Positions 5,448 through 6,465 of a stretch of DNA of 6,465 nt are shown piece by piece. The translations under genes and the position numbers were made by a program. This stretch comes from Pseudomonadota bacterium (lineage in GTDB: Bacteria; Pseudomonadota; Alphaproteobacteria; Paracaedibacterales; CAIULA01): NCBI GenBank assembly GCA_021804455.1, contig JAJZHT010000071.1:1-6465 (forward strand), read 5' to 3'. Each line of letters begins with the position of its first letter. Position 1 is the first letter of the stretch. A model generated the notes under the pieces. That model was not told the origin of the DNA, did no database searches, and worked only from the letters and a program-made list of their open reading frames with translations.

Positions 5448-6047
5448 ATGATTCATATTCCCTTTCTTTTATTTATAGGTTGGTTGGCCTCTATAAACCT
5501 TTCTTATGCAGGCGAGGGCTACACCCTTTCATCGTCCTCTAGTTTAGAGGCATTGAAAAAACAGGTTGAATCCTTGGATATTGATTTGAATCAAGCTCTT
5601 AAGAACAGCCAGACAAAAAAGGGTATTGTCCAACGGCGCGTCCGCAGTAAGGCCAAACGTGCGGGCAATATTTTAACAGATTTAAAATTGGCCCTTAAAA
5701 ATTATGATCACCAAAATCATCGTGAAACTCTTAACGCGGGGACTTGGCGTAGTTTTGAGCAAGATGTTTCTTTAAAGATTGCCAACTTTCAGGAGATTAT
5801 GCGAGAACTGCAAGATATTTTGATTCAACATAAAGAACAGGACCAGACGGGTTTACATCCTGTTTCTATTAAAAAGGAGACCCGTTCCTGGAATCCTGCA
5901 AAGCGACAACGTCGTAAAAAAATTGCCAATAGTAAGGCTTTGTTAAATCATCATGAACACGATGATAAAAAGGGTCCTGAAATACATTATCATTACCTAC
6001 ACGGGGCTAAACCTCGTGATCCTGAGGCGGAACCCTTTCTAAGATAA
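5448..6047 (+). CDS. Small basic exported protein of unknown function
   Basis: I do not recognise this 199-residue protein. Residues 1-21 form a clear signal peptide (IPFLLFIGWLASINLSYA) with a good signal peptidase I site (SYA before GEG). The mature protein begins with a Ser-rich patch (28-32). A predicted helical, possibly coiled-coil, region follows (about 33-130) with a basic cluster QRRVRSKAKR (62-71). A second cluster, AKRQRRKK (151-158), is followed by a His-rich tail containing NHHEHDD (167-173) and EIHYHYLH (178-185). There are no cysteines and no further membrane segments. The start is the ATG just before the signal peptide; upstream AGAGAA is only a weak Shine-Dalgarno. It lies between tssA and a CorC-like gene that starts four bases after its stop. 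A host-directed or nucleic-acid-binding role would be speculation. Confidence 0.85.
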   Translation: MIHIPFLLFIGWLASINLSYAGEGYTLSSSSSLEALKKQVESLDIDLNQALKNSQTKKGIVQRRVRSKAKRAGNILTDLKLALKNYDHQNHRETLNAGTWRSFEQDVSLKIANFQEIMRELQDILIQHKEQDQTGLHPVSIKKETRSWNPAKRQRRKKIANSKALLNHHEHDDKKGPEIHYHYLHGAKPRDPEAEPFLR

Positions 6048-6051
6048 ACCT

Positions 6052-6465
6052 ATGACCTTTCTTTTGATTGCAACCATTGTTGTTTTGTTGTACGTTTCTG
6101 CCTTTTTTTCGGCATGTGAAACGGCCATAACCTCTGCTTCACGGGCGAAACTGCATCAATTGGCCAAAGAAGGGAATCAACGCGCTGTCATTATACGGAC
6201 TTTACAAGAAAAATTGGGCCTGGTTGTGAGTGTTATTTTAACCTGCAATACCATGATCAATACTTTGTCGGCCTCTTTGGCGACCAAGCTCATTACGGAT
6301 CTTGTTGGTGATGAAGGTTTTGGGGTTTTGTATGCCTCTTTTATCATGGGCAGCCTCATTCTTATTTATGCTGAAGTAATGCCTAAAATGAAAGCCTTAG
6401 ACGCAGACGAGCGCTTGGTTTTAACGTTGGCAACATTGTTGAATGTTATTTATGGTCCGATTCGT
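6052..6465 (+). CDS. HlyC/CorC (DUF21/CNNM) family transporter, 3'-truncated by the window edge
   Basis: The frame is open from ATG 6052 to the window end (138 codons) and encodes the N-terminal CNNM/DUF21 membrane domain. The CBS pair and CorC_HlyC domain expected in this family would lie beyond the edge. Evidence: an N-terminal membrane segment (TFLLIATIVVLLYVSAFF), then FFSACETAITSASRAKLHQLAKEGNQRA (residues 18-45), close to the family 'FFSGSETALTAASRxxxHxLxxEGNxRA'. A second hydrophobic region (LGLVVSVILTCNTMINTLSASLAT) corresponds to the 'LLGNNLVNxxxxxxAT' segment. A third (GVLYASFIMGSLILIYAEVMPK) ends in the 'AEVLPK' signature with its conserved Glu. Family members are linked to Mg2+/Co2+ export or tolerance and sit in the inner membrane. 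The gene starts four bases after the preceding stop, so it is probably co-transcribed. LTCNTMIN and PKMKALDADER deviate from consensus (LLGNNLVN, PKTYAL), which may mean a divergent paralogue. Confidence 0.9.
   Translation, partial: MTFLLIATIVVLLYVSAFFSACETAITSASRAKLHQLAKEGNQRAVIIRTLQEKLGLVVSVILTCNTMINTLSASLATKLITDLVGDEGFGVLYASFIMGSLILIYAEVMPKMKALDADERLVLTLATLLNVIYGPIR

Overview
The window reads as a chromosomal stretch of an AT-leaning alphaproteobacterium. The Cmk and ferrochelatase sequences look alphaproteobacterial. A type VI secretion baseplate gene (tssA) beside several unrecognised exported proteins, plus weak ribosome binding sites, would fit a host-associated lineage such as Holosporales or Paracaedibacter-like symbionts. 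That placement is inference, since no 16S or other marker is present.

Layout. At the left edge is the 3' part of cmk (cytidylate kinase, + strand). It converges on hemH (ferrochelatase, - strand), and the two coding regions overlap by 83 bases at their 3' ends. A good intrinsic-terminator-like hairpin for cmk (656-706) lies inside hemH. An 83-base divergent intergenic region (1580-1662) separates hemH from a co-directional + strand run. It holds a plausible promoter and three evenly spaced GGTAT/ATACC elements.

The + strand run begins with two tandem paralogous genes (1663-2859 and 2903-4126). Both encode proteins of about 400 residues with signal peptides. They share a GAGVGG(V/I)SxRPAT motif, an RxHYWxxPNAP motif, an RYALTLHWLLT block and a C-terminal Y-x-F-x-F. 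I do not recognise this family. A 68-base spacer with mutually exclusive stem-loops leads into tssA (4195-5397), a TssA/ImpA-family T6SS baseplate component. Next is a small, very basic, signal-peptide-bearing protein with a His-rich tail (5448-6047). Four bases later starts a HlyC/CorC (DUF21/CNNM) membrane protein that runs off the right edge (6052-6465).

How the genes relate. cmk (pyrimidine nucleotide metabolism), hemH (last step of heme synthesis) and the CorC-like gene (probable Mg2+/Co2+ transport) are housekeeping genes. The accessory block between hemH and the CorC gene is the interesting part: a duplicated exported family, a solitary T6SS gene and a basic exported protein. A shared secretion or host-interaction role is possible but rests only on adjacency and export signals. 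No tRNA, rRNA, CRISPR array, insertion sequence or gene-free stretch over 300 bases was seen.
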